A stretch of 54,106 bases of DNA from an uncultured Prevotella sp. (GTDB taxonomy: Bacteria > Bacteroidota > Bacteroidia > Bacteroidales > Bacteroidaceae). Under the pieces are notes generated by a model, which saw nothing but the letters and a program-made list of their open reading frames with translations, searched no databases and was not told the origin of the DNA. The DNA lies in contig CALUFN010000012.1 of NCBI GenBank assembly GCA_944319945.1, forward strand, positions 1-54,106, given 5' to 3'. Below are positions 42,761-51,675 of this stretch, piece after piece; position 1 is the first letter of the stretch; the number at the start of each line of letters is the position of its first letter. Made by a program: the position numbers and the translations under genes.

Positions 42761-44902
42761 ATGGCAGTTTTAGGAAAAATCAGAAGCAAAGGCGTAATCC
42801 TCATCTGCGTGATAGGATTCGCCCTTTTTGCGTTTATTGCCGAAGAGTTTTTCCGTTCTTGCGATGCCGCAAGTAACGAGCGGAGAGCTCAAGTAGGCGA
42901 GGTGTTGGGTGACAAGGTCAACGTGCAAGACTATCAGAAGCTCGTCGACGAGTACACTAACGTCATCAGAATGACACAAGGACGCGACAATCTTACCGAC
43001 GAGGAGCTTAACCAGGTGAAAGATGTCGTATGGAACACATTCGTACAGAATGAGATCATCGGCCACGAAGCTGAGAAGTTGGGGCTTACAGTCACCGACA
43101 AGGAGTTGCAGAACGTCCTCACGGCCGGTACTAATCCCATGCTTCTTCAGACTCCGTTCGTAAACAGGCAGACCGGCCGTTTCGACGCCAACCTGTTGAA
43201 GCAGTTCCTCGCAGAGTACAAGCAGGCACAGGCAGCGAACCCCCAAATGGCTGACCAATATCGCAATATTTACAACTTTTGGACGTTTGTTGAGAAATCA
43301 TTGCGCCAGCAGCTCCTTGCGCAGAAGTATCAAGTGTTGCTCGCTAACTGCATGATCTCAAATCCAGTGTCGGCTAAAATGGCTTACAACGACGAGAATC
43401 AGGAAAGCAACATCCAGCTTGTTTCGTTTGCATATTCGTCGATTAACGACAATAAGGTTAAGATTTCCGACAGCGATCTTCAGGCAAAATACGATGAATT
43501 GAAGGCTCGCTTCAAGCAGCCGGAAGAGACCCGCTCGATTAAATATGTCGATTTCCAGGTCGTTCCTTCGCAGGCTGACCGCACGGCTCTTAACAAAACC
43601 GTCAATGATTACATAAAGGCGTTGAGGGATACGGCTGATCCGTCAGGCATAATCAGGAAGAGCGGTTCGACTGTTGCTTATCTCGGAATACCCCAGACTA
43701 AGGCTGCGTTCCCCGGAGACATCGCTGCACGCCTTGACTCAATGGCCGTAGGCACTACTTCTACGCCTGTTGAGAATAAGATAGACAACACAATTAACGT
43801 AATCAAACTTATCTCAAAGACTCAGCTGCCTGACTCTATACAGTTCCGTTCAATCCAGGTAGGAGGCGCAACTGCAGACGAAGCAGTTAAGAGGGCTGAT
43901 AGTATTTATACGGCCCTTCAGGCTGGTGCTGATTTTGAAGCACTTGCAAAGAAGTACGGACAGACAGGAGAAAAGACTTGGATAACGTCTTCGCAATACC
44001 AAAACGCACCGTCAATAGACAATGACATGAAGGCTTATATCCAGTCATTGAATACCGTTGGCGTGAACGAAACTAAGAACATCAAGCTTACTCAGGGCAA
44101 TATCATACTCCAGGTGACCGACCGTAGGGCCATGACTAATAAGTATGTGGCAGCCGTAATAAAGAAGCCTATCGAGTTCTCTAAGGACACTTATTCGGCA
44201 GCTTATAACAAGTTCAGCCAGTTCGTAAGTGAGAATCAAACGCTTGAAGCAATGCAGAAGAATGCTTCAAAATATGGTTTTACCGTAAGGGAGAGAGCCG
44301 ATATCCGTAATTCGGAGCATTATGTTGCCGGTATTTCGGATACTCGTGAAGCTATGAAGTGGCTGTTCGGAGCAAAGGAAAATGAAATTTCTCCGCTTTA
44401 CGAATGTGGAGAGAACGACCATTTGCTTGTTGTCGTCCTGACAAAAATCAATAAGGAAGGTTATCGTTCGCTTGACGATGAGAACGTGAAGAATTACGTT
44501 CGTAGCGAGGTGCTTCGCGATAAGAAGGCCGAAATGCTTATGGCTCAAGTTAATGGAGTTAAGGACATAGCCGGTGCTAAGGCTAAGGGCGGTAAGGTTT
44601 CCACCGTTAATCAGGTGACATTTGCAGCTCCGGTGTTTGTCCAAGCTACAGGTATGAGCGAACCTGCACTTAGCGGCGCAGTTGCTGCTACGGCCAAAGG
44701 AAAGTTCTGCTCGCATGCTGTTAAGGGTAACGGAGGCGTTTATATGTTCCAAGTAACAGACAAGAAAATGCGTTCAGTGAAGTTTGACGAGAAGACATAC
44801 GAGCAGCGTAAACGCCAGAAGCTGTTGCAGTATGCAGGTAATTTCATGCAGGAACTTTATCTTAAGGCTGACGTGAAAGACAATCGTTACATGTTCTTCT
44901 AA
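42761..44902 (+). CDS. PpiD/SurA-type periplasmic peptidyl-prolyl isomerase
   Basis: 713 aa. One N-terminal membrane anchor (GVILICVIGFALFAFIAEEFF, about 9-29), a SurA-N-like chaperone region with NEIIGHEAEKLGLTVTDKEL (about 92-111), and a parvulin-type rotamase domain near 335-455 (IQFRSIQVGGATADEAVKRA). The long C-terminal part resembles the second chaperone region of PpiD. It should assist folding of exported proteins on the outer face of the inner membrane. Confidence 0.9.
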   Translation: MAVLGKIRSKGVILICVIGFALFAFIAEEFFRSCDAASNERRAQVGEVLGDKVNVQDYQKLVDEYTNVIRMTQGRDNLTDEELNQVKDVVWNTFVQNEIIGHEAEKLGLTVTDKELQNVLTAGTNPMLLQTPFVNRQTGRFDANLLKQFLAEYKQAQAANPQMADQYRNIYNFWTFVEKSLRQQLLAQKYQVLLANCMISNPVSAKMAYNDENQESNIQLVSFAYSSINDNKVKISDSDLQAKYDELKARFKQPEETRSIKYVDFQVVPSQADRTALNKTVNDYIKALRDTADPSGIIRKSGSTVAYLGIPQTKAAFPGDIAARLDSMAVGTTSTPVENKIDNTINVIKLISKTQLPDSIQFRSIQVGGATADEAVKRADSIYTALQAGADFEALAKKYGQTGEKTWITSSQYQNAPSIDNDMKAYIQSLNTVGVNETKNIKLTQGNIILQVTDRRAMTNKYVAAVIKKPIEFSKDTYSAAYNKFSQFVSENQTLEAMQKNASKYGFTVRERADIRNSEHYVAGISDTREAMKWLFGAKENEISPLYECGENDHLLVVVLTKINKEGYRSLDDENVKNYVRSEVLRDKKAEMLMAQVNGVKDIAGAKAKGGKVSTVNQVTFAAPVFVQATGMSEPALSGAVAATAKGKFCSHAVKGNGGVYMFQVTDKKMRSVKFDEKTYEQRKRQKLLQYAGNFMQELYLKADVKDNRYMFF

Positions 44903-44930
44903 AATTGAAGTAATTTCTTAGATATGAATG

Positions 44931-44965
44931 AAAGAGGCCCGCAACTCTATGATGCGGGCCTCTTT
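44931..44965. terminator. Bidirectional terminator
   Basis: AAAGAGGCCCGC (44931-44942) is the exact complement of GCGGGCCTCTTT (44954-44965), loop 11 nt. It separates the convergent PpiD-like and esterase genes. Confidence 0.9.
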
Positions 44966-44982
44966 CATTGTATAGATTTTGC

Positions 44983-45804
44983 TTAATAAATGGTCTTATC
45001 GTAAACTACTTCAGGATCAGGAGCACCCGATATCATGTCGCTGTACGCATTTGATAAGTCTGATTTGCCTATTTCAATATCGCGGTTTACAGGCCGGTCT
45101 TTATCGATTAGCGAGTGCATGAACAGCCATTCGTAAGTCTTTTTCATGTAGAGTATGCGTGCCAACGCCCCGTGTGACGAGCCTTTGAGCCAGTCGAAGC
45201 GCAGACGTTTGTCGTTGTTGTCTTTCTGCAGTTGCTCGACTACGGCCTTAGACTTGCTTATTGGCACGGCGCGGTCAGCTGTGCCGTGCAAAATCCAAAG
45301 TGGAACTTTGCCCAGTCCGCTGACGTCTTTCAGCGAGCAGCCTCCGCACAAGGCCATTGCCGCAGCCACTTTGTCGGGATATGTTGCTGTAAAGTCAAGC
45401 GTACCGTATCCGCCGAGGCTCATGCCTATGACGTATACGCGCGTGGAATCCATTGCGTAATGCTTTTTCGTCCATTCTAGCACGTCGTTGATCTTGTCTG
45501 GGTTCCATGCTCCTCCGGGGTTTTGTGGAACAATGACAAGGGCTTCTATCTGCCTGCCTTTCACTATGGCGTCAAGAGGTCCGTAGCGTCTTACGCGGTT
45601 GAGGTTGCGTCCGCAAAGGCTTTGTCCGTGCAGGAAGATTATTACCGGTGTGCTCTCAAGCGAGTAATAGTAATCCGTCGGCGTGTACACCCAGAAGTCG
45701 TAACCGCCGGGTATTGAGTCTTTTACCGGGCGGATAAAGTCGTATTGGGCGAATGTGTTTTGCAGTGAAGCAAGTAATAAGAGTAGGAATAAATAGCGTT
45801 TCAT
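44983..45804 (-). CDS. Secreted alpha/beta hydrolase (esterase family)
   Basis: 273 aa from ATG 45804, where the signal peptide begins (MKRYLFLLLLLASLQNTFA); the frame runs on upstream without one. The fold shows FLHGQSLCGRN (oxyanion region), the nucleophile elbow GMSLGGYG (Ser in GxSxG), LHGTADRAVP (Asp region) and SSHGAL (His). It resembles PHB-depolymerase/feruloyl-esterase-like hydrolases. It may cleave dietary ester links; the substrate is not known. Confidence 0.85.
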   Translation of the reverse strand: MKRYLFLLLLLASLQNTFAQYDFIRPVKDSIPGGYDFWVYTPTDYYYSLESTPVIIFLHGQSLCGRNLNRVRRYGPLDAIVKGRQIEALVIVPQNPGGAWNPDKINDVLEWTKKHYAMDSTRVYVIGMSLGGYGTLDFTATYPDKVAAAMALCGGCSLKDVSGLGKVPLWILHGTADRAVPISKSKAVVEQLQKDNNDKRLRFDWLKGSSHGALARILYMKKTYEWLFMHSLIDKDRPVNRDIEIGKSDLSNAYSDMISGAPDPEVVYDKTIY

Positions 45805-45948
45805 CTTTTTTATTTTACGTTTTATTGGTGGTTCATCAAAAAAACAACAGGCGGACAAGAAGCTGTGCATAGGTGGGTTAGACCGTTTAGCCCGTCAACT
45901 TGTCTGCCTGTCAGTGTAGTCGCTTGTTGGTTTATGTCGACATTATGG

Positions 45949-46830
45949 TCATATTCTTTCCAATACTGTCTTTATCAAGTCGTCTATATGGTTCTTATAT
46001 CCCGTGTCGCTTTTCTTTGTGAGTCGGTTGGCTATCACCATGCAGCATGTTACGGCCTTGTGTCCCATGAGGCGCGCCAGTCCCGCAAGGGCCGAGCTTT
46101 CCATCTCGAAGTTGGTGATTTTCAGTCCGTTGTACTCAAAACTCTCTATTTTCTCGTTTTGCTTGGGGTCGGCGAGCGGAATGCGTAGTTGCCTGCCTTG
46201 AGGCCCGAAGAATCCTCCGCACGCAACGGTCACCCCGTGTACCATGTCGTTGCCTGATATGCGGACGGCAAGTTCTGGGTCGGCATCCACTACGTAAGGC
46301 GCGGGTGCGCATAGGTTTCCCGTCCAGCCCAAGTGATTGAGCAATGCGCGCTCCATAGGAAGGTCGCACACGGAGTTGCGCCCCGCATAGAAGTTGAGCA
46401 GTCCGTCGAAGCCTATTGACTTTACCGAGCAGATGAACGTGCCTTCAGGCGTGTACGGCTGTAAGCCTCCGCACGTGCCGATGCGTACCATTTCGAGTTG
46501 CCTGAACGATTCTTTTTCGGTACGTGTTGCGAAGTCGATGTTTGCCAACGCGTCCATTTCGTTGACCACAATGTCTATGTTGTCACACCCTATGCCGGTC
46601 GACGTTACAGTTATGCGTTTCCCCTTGAACGTTCCCGTTACGGTGTGAAACTCGCGGCTTTCCACTTCGCATTCCGTAGTTTCAAAATGGGATGCTACGA
46701 GCGACACGCGGCCCGGATCGCCTACGAGTATTATCTTGTCGGCCAGCTGTTCGGGTTTTACGTGCAGATGGAATACGCTGCCGTCAGGATTTATTATCAG
46801 TTCCGATTCGGCGAAATATCTTTTTCCCAT
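45949..46830 (-). CDS. Nucleoside phosphorylase (uridine phosphorylase-like)
   Basis: 293 aa. VGDPGRV (about 37-43) is the phosphate-binding loop. TVTSTGIGCDNIDIVVNE, RIGTCGGL (about 115) and FEMESSALAGLARLMG (about 236, Glu-Met-Glu ribose site) are nucleoside phosphorylase-I signatures. It releases a base plus ribose-1-phosphate for salvage. It is 83 bp downstream of the PD40 gene on the same strand. Confidence 0.88.
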   Translation of the reverse strand: MGKRYFAESELIINPDGSVFHLHVKPEQLADKIILVGDPGRVSLVASHFETTECEVESREFHTVTGTFKGKRITVTSTGIGCDNIDIVVNEMDALANIDFATRTEKESFRQLEMVRIGTCGGLQPYTPEGTFICSVKSIGFDGLLNFYAGRNSVCDLPMERALLNHLGWTGNLCAPAPYVVDADPELAVRISGNDMVHGVTVACGGFFGPQGRQLRIPLADPKQNEKIESFEYNGLKITNFEMESSALAGLARLMGHKAVTCCMVIANRLTKKSDTGYKNHIDDLIKTVLERI

Positions 46831-46913
46831 AGGCTTATATGTATTTTATGCGGTTGGCGGCGGATCATCCGCCGGCGAGTCTTATTCTTATTAATCGGTC
46901 GTAAGGTGGCTTG

Positions 46914-48080
46914 TCACCTGCCTGTTTGCATCATGTTTTCCGTATTGCGGATATCTTTTTCCAAAGTGTGGATGTATGCGTTAAGCTCCTCAATCTGTTT
47001 CTCGGCCTTTATGATGCCGGCACTGAGTTTTCTTTTAGTGGCGGCAGTTCCCTTAGAGTAATTCAGGCGCATGTTTTCAAGGTCTTTCCCGGCCTTGCAG
47101 GCCGCCTTTCTTATTTCCTGCAGTTCGGCGAAGCGCTCCCTGTTTTTCGGCGATTTAAATTCTTCCGCAGTTTCGTAGATGGTATGGTCGTTGACAACGA
47201 ACATGATGTTCTCCTTCTCCTCTTTCCTTTTCCTTGTAAGCATGGCCACCAGTCTGTCGCGTGCCGCCTGGATTTCGCCGTTGTCATACCATGTGTCTTG
47301 TATGCATGCCAAGTCGGCCAGGCTTCTCAGCTTTTCTTCACCGATAACGCTTTCGTCGTAAGTTTTGCGCTCTTTTGTCGGCACGAAGGTGTATATGCAT
47401 ACGGTGTCGTTGGGTTGCCGCCTGTCGGTGACTATCCAGCCCAGGTTGTTAAACTCGTCGGTTATGCAGTAATAGTCGTTGGCGGCAGAGTTATACGGCA
47501 GTCCGATATTCTCGGGCGTGTAGAATCTTTCCGAGCCGATGTCGTATCTTGTCACGTATATGTCGTAGCCGCCGAGCCCTTCGCCTCCCTTCGCCGCGAA
47601 GTAGAGGGTCACTCCGTCTGGCATCATGAAGGGGTAGTTGACGTCTTCAAACTCGTCGCCGAAGTCGTCAATGCGTTTTTGGTTGGCCCATTCCCCGTTG
47701 AGCTTGTCGGCCGTGTAGAGGGCGTAATGACCGTCTTCACCTTTCTTGGCGAATATTATCTTGTTGCCGAAGCCGTTGACGTATGTGTAGGCAAACGGCT
47801 GCCCGCTGGTGTTCCACTGCTTGTCATACGTGCTTATCCTGCCCGTCTCGTCGTTGAGAGGTATCTTGTCGATAAAGTCGGTCTTGTCGGCCGTAGTGCT
47901 GTCGATTACCAATATTTGCGCCGTAGAGGGCAGCAGCCTTTCGTATGCCATCTCGGCGTCCTCTTGTTCGGTGGTCAGCTCGTCTTCGTCCAAGTCGTCG
48001 GTTTGGGCCACAGAGGCTATTCCGGCGTTCAGCAGTAAGATTGTTATCAGTATGGTTTTGGTCTTAAGCATATTTTTCAT
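46914..48080 (-). CDS. Secreted PD40/beta-propeller-like protein
   Basis: 388 aa. A signal peptide (about 1-26, ILITILLLNAGIASVAQ) is followed by repeats typical of PD40 proteins: LYTADKLNGEWANQ, YPFMMPDGVTLYFAAKGGEG and GGYDIYVTRYD. The C-terminal third is helical and basic (KRKEEKENIMF and KNRERFAELQEIRK), probably coiled coil (about 330-385). Its place in outer-membrane or cell-wall assembly is possible but not shown. Confidence 0.75.
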   Translation of the reverse strand: MKNMLKTKTILITILLLNAGIASVAQTDDLDEDELTTEQEDAEMAYERLLPSTAQILVIDSTTADKTDFIDKIPLNDETGRISTYDKQWNTSGQPFAYTYVNGFGNKIIFAKKGEDGHYALYTADKLNGEWANQKRIDDFGDEFEDVNYPFMMPDGVTLYFAAKGGEGLGGYDIYVTRYDIGSERFYTPENIGLPYNSAANDYYCITDEFNNLGWIVTDRRQPNDTVCIYTFVPTKERKTYDESVIGEEKLRSLADLACIQDTWYDNGEIQAARDRLVAMLTRKRKEEKENIMFVVNDHTIYETAEEFKSPKNRERFAELQEIRKAACKAGKDLENMRLNYSKGTAATKRKLSAGIIKAEKQIEELNAYIHTLEKDIRNTENMMQTGR

Positions 48081-48172
48081 TATTCGCTGTGGATACTATA
48101 TTGGTTAAAGGTTGTTGGTTGTCGAGCGTATGCGTAATGCTACGGTCGTATCCGTATGATTTTATACGTAGG

Positions 48173-48203
48173 CAAAGATAGTAATTTTCGCCGAATTATC
48201 AGA
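48173..48203 (-). promoter_or_regulatory. Promoter of the PD40-phosphorylase unit
   Basis: Minus-strand TCTG (48203-48200, one off TTTG), 19 bp and TATCTTTG (48180-48173). The leader to ATG 48080 is about 85 nt. Confidence 0.6.
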
Positions 48204-48898
48204 TGAGTTAGGCTGTTTTTTTCGCTTATATGGCATTCCGGCTTGATTTTTAGCATGAATGTCCGTAAGCGTCCATGCCATGCTTGTTTAAGATTTTTGC
48301 GTATATTCATTCGTTTAAAATTACTTTTTTTAGCTGTTCGTTTATATACGTTTGTTATTTTGACATAATGTAACCATAAATCCATAAAATATTTACATCG
48401 TGATTTTCTTTGGCGCGTGAGAACGGCCTTGCTCTTTAATTCGTGCAGAATGGACGTGAATAAGGCCGTTTTGCGTGTGCAAACATAACATTATGATATT
48501 CTTGACGTTACTTCGATATTAAGCCGAATGTGCAATCGTCGTGCGCTTATGCTTGCGTAAAAGGTTATTTTTTATGATGCCAAACATGCCTTATGCTTGC
48601 CATTATGTCGGTTATCGTGATTCTAAACATGGCCTTTTGTCTTCTAAAAGGCGGTAGATGGTGTTTCTATCGACGGTATATATGGTGTTAAACAGCTGTT
48701 TTTTGTCATACGTTCACCTATTTCGTGGGTAACAAATTTCTATTTTGAGAGTTTACGGCGAAATCTTATAAATGACGTATTGTGATGTTTCCAAGTTAAA
48801 ATTTAGCAATATGTCAGGATGCTGATGTCCGTCATAATTTGTGTTTCTTGAATCTTCTTGGAATTTTATTCTCGTCAATAAAAAATATTAATTATTTC
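48204..48898. other. AT-rich intergenic region before the CXXX locus
   Basis: About 700 bp without a convincing gene. It holds AACGGCCTT (48424-48432 region) facing AAGGCCGTTTT near 48466-48476, possibly a weak hairpin, and the degenerate array G at 48559-48660. Frames in 48140-48385 (minus) and 48839-49027 (plus) look accidental. Confidence 0.55.
48559..48660. repeat. Degenerate 22-bp-period array G
   Basis: Decayed units start at about 48559, 48581, 48603, 48625 and 48646. AAAAGGTTATTTTTT, AACATGGCCTTTT and AAAAGGCGG retain the motif and the 22-bp register. It lies about 240 bp upstream of the CXXX promoter. Confidence 0.6.
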
Positions 48899-48929
48899 TT
48901 TGTTTATTACATAAAAAAGTTTAACTTTG
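48899..48929 (+). promoter_or_regulatory. Promoter of the CXXX-peptide locus
   Basis: TTTG (48899-48902), 19 bp and TAACTTTG (48922-48929) match the consensus fully. Transcription should start near 48937. Confidence 0.8.
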
Positions 48930-48936
48930 TACCGAC

Positions 48937-49217
48937 TCAGTTAGCCCATTTGTACGGGCTTGTGGGTTATTTATTGAAAAGGACGTTTACGGACGTTATC
49001 TTCTACAGTCAAATCTCGCAAGTTTGAACTATCATCAAGAAGATGCGGCAACGGGAACGTCCACGTGGGATGTATTATATGGTAAGGGTAAATAGTATCC
49101 ATACCTTATTATAATATGTCACGGCGTGGGCTAACTGCGTTGCTTATCCTTGATGATGGGCAATGCGAGAGCCTGACTGTGGGATAAGCGAGAAGTAGAG
49201 ACTCCCACGTCTTTTTT
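48937..49217 (+). ncRNA. Structured leader RNA / candidate riboregulator of the CXXX locus
   Basis: About 280 nt from the predicted start to a T run. Visible helices: AGCCC with GGGCT (48943-48960); GGACGTT (48991) with AACGTCC (49056-49062), stacked on ATCTTCT (48998) with AGAAGAT (49038-49044); an outer helix ACGTGGGA (49063-49070) with TCCCACGT (49203-49210) followed by T6. Inside, TATTATA pairs with TATAATA and GCGTTGC with GCAATGC, while GCTTATCC (49142-49149) can instead pair with GGATAAGC (49182-49189), suggesting a pseudoknot or switch. No riboswitch class is recognised. The first precursor ATG follows 72 nt later. Confidence 0.6.
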
Positions 49218-49288
49218 AGTATCTTATACCAAACAATTTATTAGCCTGATTTGGGAGTTCTGCAAGGCGACTTTTAAATTTAATAGTC

Positions 49289-49582
49289 ATGGAAGATAAG
49301 AAAAGGAACGAAGAACTCCAGTCGCGTAGGGATTTCTTTAAGAAAGCAGCAAAGGCCGCATTACCTGTAATTGGTGCGATTGCTTTGTCGGCAATGCCGA
49401 ACATAGTGAAAGCTGATGTTGTTGAATTGGGGTGCGGAAAGTACACATGTTCACAAGGATGTAAGAATGCATGTACAAGTTGTAGATATACATGTCAAGA
49501 CGGATGCAAAAATGCATGCACAAGTTGTAAATATACATGTGATGGTTCTTGCAAGGGAACATGTTCAGGCAGTAGCCGTTAA
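49289..49582 (+). CDS. CXXX-repeat precursor peptide 1, Tat signal
   Basis: 97 aa. The N-terminus carries a twin-arginine signal, LQSRRDFFKKAAKAALPV with a hydrophobic core and an alanine-containing cleavage region near ADV (about 43-45). The core holds 12 Cys at mostly C-x3-C spacing, built from a 15-residue repeat (KYTCxxGCKNACTSC) present nearly three times; the DNA repeat has a 45-bp period (about 49438-49565). No enzyme motif is seen. It is probably a substrate of the radical SAM enzyme at 50460. First gene after the structured leader. Confidence 0.85.
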   Translation: MEDKKRNEELQSRRDFFKKAAKAALPVIGAIALSAMPNIVKADVVELGCGKYTCSQGCKNACTSCRYTCQDGCKNACTSCKYTCDGSCKGTCSGSSR

Positions 49583-49653
49583 ATTTATGTGAAAAACTCC
49601 ATACTAATGAGAGAATAACTCTTTTTTTAAGTTTTATTTAATATGCCATTATT

Positions 49654-50043
49654 ATGGAAGATAAAAGTAAGAATAATAAGCGGAAAGAGCTTTTATCACG
49701 TAGGAGTTTCTTTAGGAGGATCAGCAAAAGTGTACTTCCCGTTGTCGGGGCTGTAATATTTTCTAACTTGCCTGCTCCCGGCAACGCTCTTGTGAGAGAG
49801 TTTTATGATTGTAGAGGCAATTGTGAGATTACTTGTAGGGGACAATGCTATCAAACTTGTACTGGTCGATGCTGTAATAGTTGTTGGGAAACCTGCATCT
49901 TAGCGTGTAGAGATTCTTGCAATGATAGTTGTAAGGACGGGTGTGCAACTTGTTCTGATGTTTGCAGGCAAGATTGTAATGATAGTTGCTCGAATAATTG
50001 TCGTACTACAAGTGTTCGTATTGACAGTCTGACAGTAAAATGA
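49654..50043 (+). CDS. CXXX-repeat precursor peptide 2, Tat signal
   Basis: 129 aa. The leader LLSRRSFFRRISKSVLPVVG is a Tat-type signal almost identical to that of precursor 3. The core has 18 Cys from DCRGNC to SNNC, nearly all C-x3-C, with two C-x2-C steps and one CC pair (GRCCNSC), then a 12-residue Cys-free tail (RTTSVRIDSLTV). It lies 71 bp after precursor 1. Confidence 0.85.
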   Translation: MEDKSKNNKRKELLSRRSFFRRISKSVLPVVGAVIFSNLPAPGNALVREFYDCRGNCEITCRGQCYQTCTGRCCNSCWETCILACRDSCNDSCKDGCATCSDVCRQDCNDSCSNNCRTTSVRIDSLTVK

Positions 50044-50083
50044 CCCATTACTTTAAATTTTAATTTAGTAACATATCAAAATT

Positions 50084-50416
50084 ATGAGAGATAAGAAAAT
50101 AAACAATAAAGAGAATGAACTCTTGTCACGCAGGAGTTTCTTTAGAAAAGTCAGTCAAAGTATGCTTCCCGTTGTCGGGGCGATAATACTTTCTAACTTA
50201 CCTGTGCCAAGTAGTGCTCTTACGAGAGTATCTAATGATTGCAACGGGCAATGCGCCGCTATTTGTGGAGGACAGTGTTCCACTGGTTGTGGTACCGGTT
50301 GCACGGGTACGTGCGAAGGTTCCTGCAAAACAAGTTGTAATGAAGGATGTGCAACTTATTGTAATGGTACTTGTAACGGAGGATGCCGATGGACTTGTAT
50401 GGGAATAGCCAGTTAA
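50084..50416 (+). CDS. CXXX-repeat precursor peptide 3, Tat signal
   Basis: 110 aa. The leader LLSRRSFFRKVSQSMLPVVG matches precursor 2 at protein and DNA level, so the two are tandem duplicates. The core is a perfect uninterrupted C-x3 series of 14 Cys (from DCNGQC to RWTC), rich in Gly, Thr and Ser. It ends 43 bp before the radical SAM gene. Confidence 0.85.
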   Translation: MRDKKINNKENELLSRRSFFRKVSQSMLPVVGAIILSNLPVPSSALTRVSNDCNGQCAAICGGQCSTGCGTGCTGTCEGSCKTSCNEGCATYCNGTCNGGCRWTCMGIAS

Positions 50417-50459
50417 GTTGCTTGTAGATAGATGATAGAATTTATTGGTAAGTTTAAAG

Positions 50460-51671
50460 ATGAAGATAAAAGAAAATGACCGGGGCTGGCAGTCTGGTAT
50501 GGCTAAGAACATAACCTTTATTGTCACTAAGGATTGCCAACTTGCCTGTAAATATTGCTACCTCGTAGGGAAAAACTCGAAAGAGCGGATGCCCTGGGAG
50601 GTAGCTAAGCAAGCTGTAGATTATATTCTTGACCACGAGGACGACATGTGTGAGGAAAGTGTCGTGTGGGATTTTATCGGTGGTGAGCCTTTTCTCGAGA
50701 TAGATTTGATAGACAAGATCTGCGACTATCTGAAAGTTGAGATGTACCGCCGTGATCATCATTGGTTCAATTCCTATCGTTTTTCGTTTTCTACAAATGG
50801 AATAAATTATCATACGGACAAGGTGCAGCGGTTTATCAAGAAAAACATCGGGCATCTGTCTATAGGGATCACAATTGACGGTACGGAAAGGAAACATGAT
50901 CTTAACCGTATTTATAAAGGAGACGGAAGGGGCTCGTATGCAGACGTAGTGCGCAATATTCCGTTGTGGCTTGAACAGTTTCCTAATGCAGGGACCAAGG
51001 TTACCATAAGCAGTGCAGACATTCCTTATATAAAGGAAAGTGTACTTCATCTCTACAGTCTTGGCATACATGAGGTGAATATTAATTGCGTTTTTGAAGA
51101 TGTATGGCAAAAGAATGATGATTTGTTGTTTGAAGACCAGTTGATGCAGCTTGCGGATGCGATTATCGACGGTGGATATTATGCGGATTATGCATGTTCG
51201 TTCTTTTCTGAAAGACTTGGTAAGCCACTTGATTGTGTTACTCAGAATCAGAACTGGTGTGGAGCTGGTAAGATGCTTGCCGTAGACGCAGAAGGTAATT
51301 TTTATCCCTGCACACGCTTTGCCCAATATTCATTGCGTGATAAAAAAGCATGGATAATAGGAAACGTACATGACGGTATAGACAAGAACAAATTGCGCCC
51401 ATTCTTGACGCTTGACCGTTGCACGCAGTCTCCGCAAAAATGCATTGATTGTGAAGTGGCTGAAGGATGTGGTTGGTGTCAAGGTGAGAATTATGATGCT
51501 GCTGAAACGCCGACGATCTATCAGCGTTCAACCGCCATCTGCCTGATGCATAAGGCACGCGTGAGAGCCAACAATTATTATTGGAACAAGCTGTTTCGTA
51601 AGTTGGAACTTGAAGAAGCACGTGACGAGTATGAGGAAAATAAGCTGAATTTTAATCCTTCTATATGTTGA
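50460..51671 (+). CDS. Radical SAM/SPASM peptide maturase of the CXXX system
   Basis: 403 aa from ATG 50460; a TTG at 50445 is also in frame. The radical SAM cluster motif CQLACKYCYL (about residues 25-34) binds the catalytic 4Fe-4S, and WDFIGGEPFLEIDLI is the GGE-like SAM-binding segment. The C-terminal SPASM region shows NWCGAGKMLAV, FYPCTRF, and CTQSPQKCIDCEVAEGCGWC followed by AICL, enough Cys for two auxiliary clusters. It most resembles the maturase predicted for CXXX-repeat peptides (family recalled, not searched). It probably makes thioether or other Cys-linked crosslinks in the four precursors. Confidence 0.88.
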   Translation: MKIKENDRGWQSGMAKNITFIVTKDCQLACKYCYLVGKNSKERMPWEVAKQAVDYILDHEDDMCEESVVWDFIGGEPFLEIDLIDKICDYLKVEMYRRDHHWFNSYRFSFSTNGINYHTDKVQRFIKKNIGHLSIGITIDGTERKHDLNRIYKGDGRGSYADVVRNIPLWLEQFPNAGTKVTISSADIPYIKESVLHLYSLGIHEVNINCVFEDVWQKNDDLLFEDQLMQLADAIIDGGYYADYACSFFSERLGKPLDCVTQNQNWCGAGKMLAVDAEGNFYPCTRFAQYSLRDKKAWIIGNVHDGIDKNKLRPFLTLDRCTQSPQKCIDCEVAEGCGWCQGENYDAAETPTIYQRSTAICLMHKARVRANNYYWNKLFRKLELEEARDEYEENKLNFNPSIC

Positions 51672-51675
51672 ATTT

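Noticed and set aside
48140-48385. An 81-codon minus-strand frame upstream of the PD40 gene
   Set aside because: It covers the PD40 promoter; low-complexity, Lys-rich translation from AT-rich DNA.
48839-49027. A 62-codon plus-strand frame before the CXXX locus
   Set aside because: It spans the promoter and the structured leader; no start context or recognisable content.
49063-49217. 6S, SRP, tmRNA or RNase P RNA in the CXXX leader
   Set aside because: None of the conserved segments I know for these RNAs is present, so I left it unassigned.
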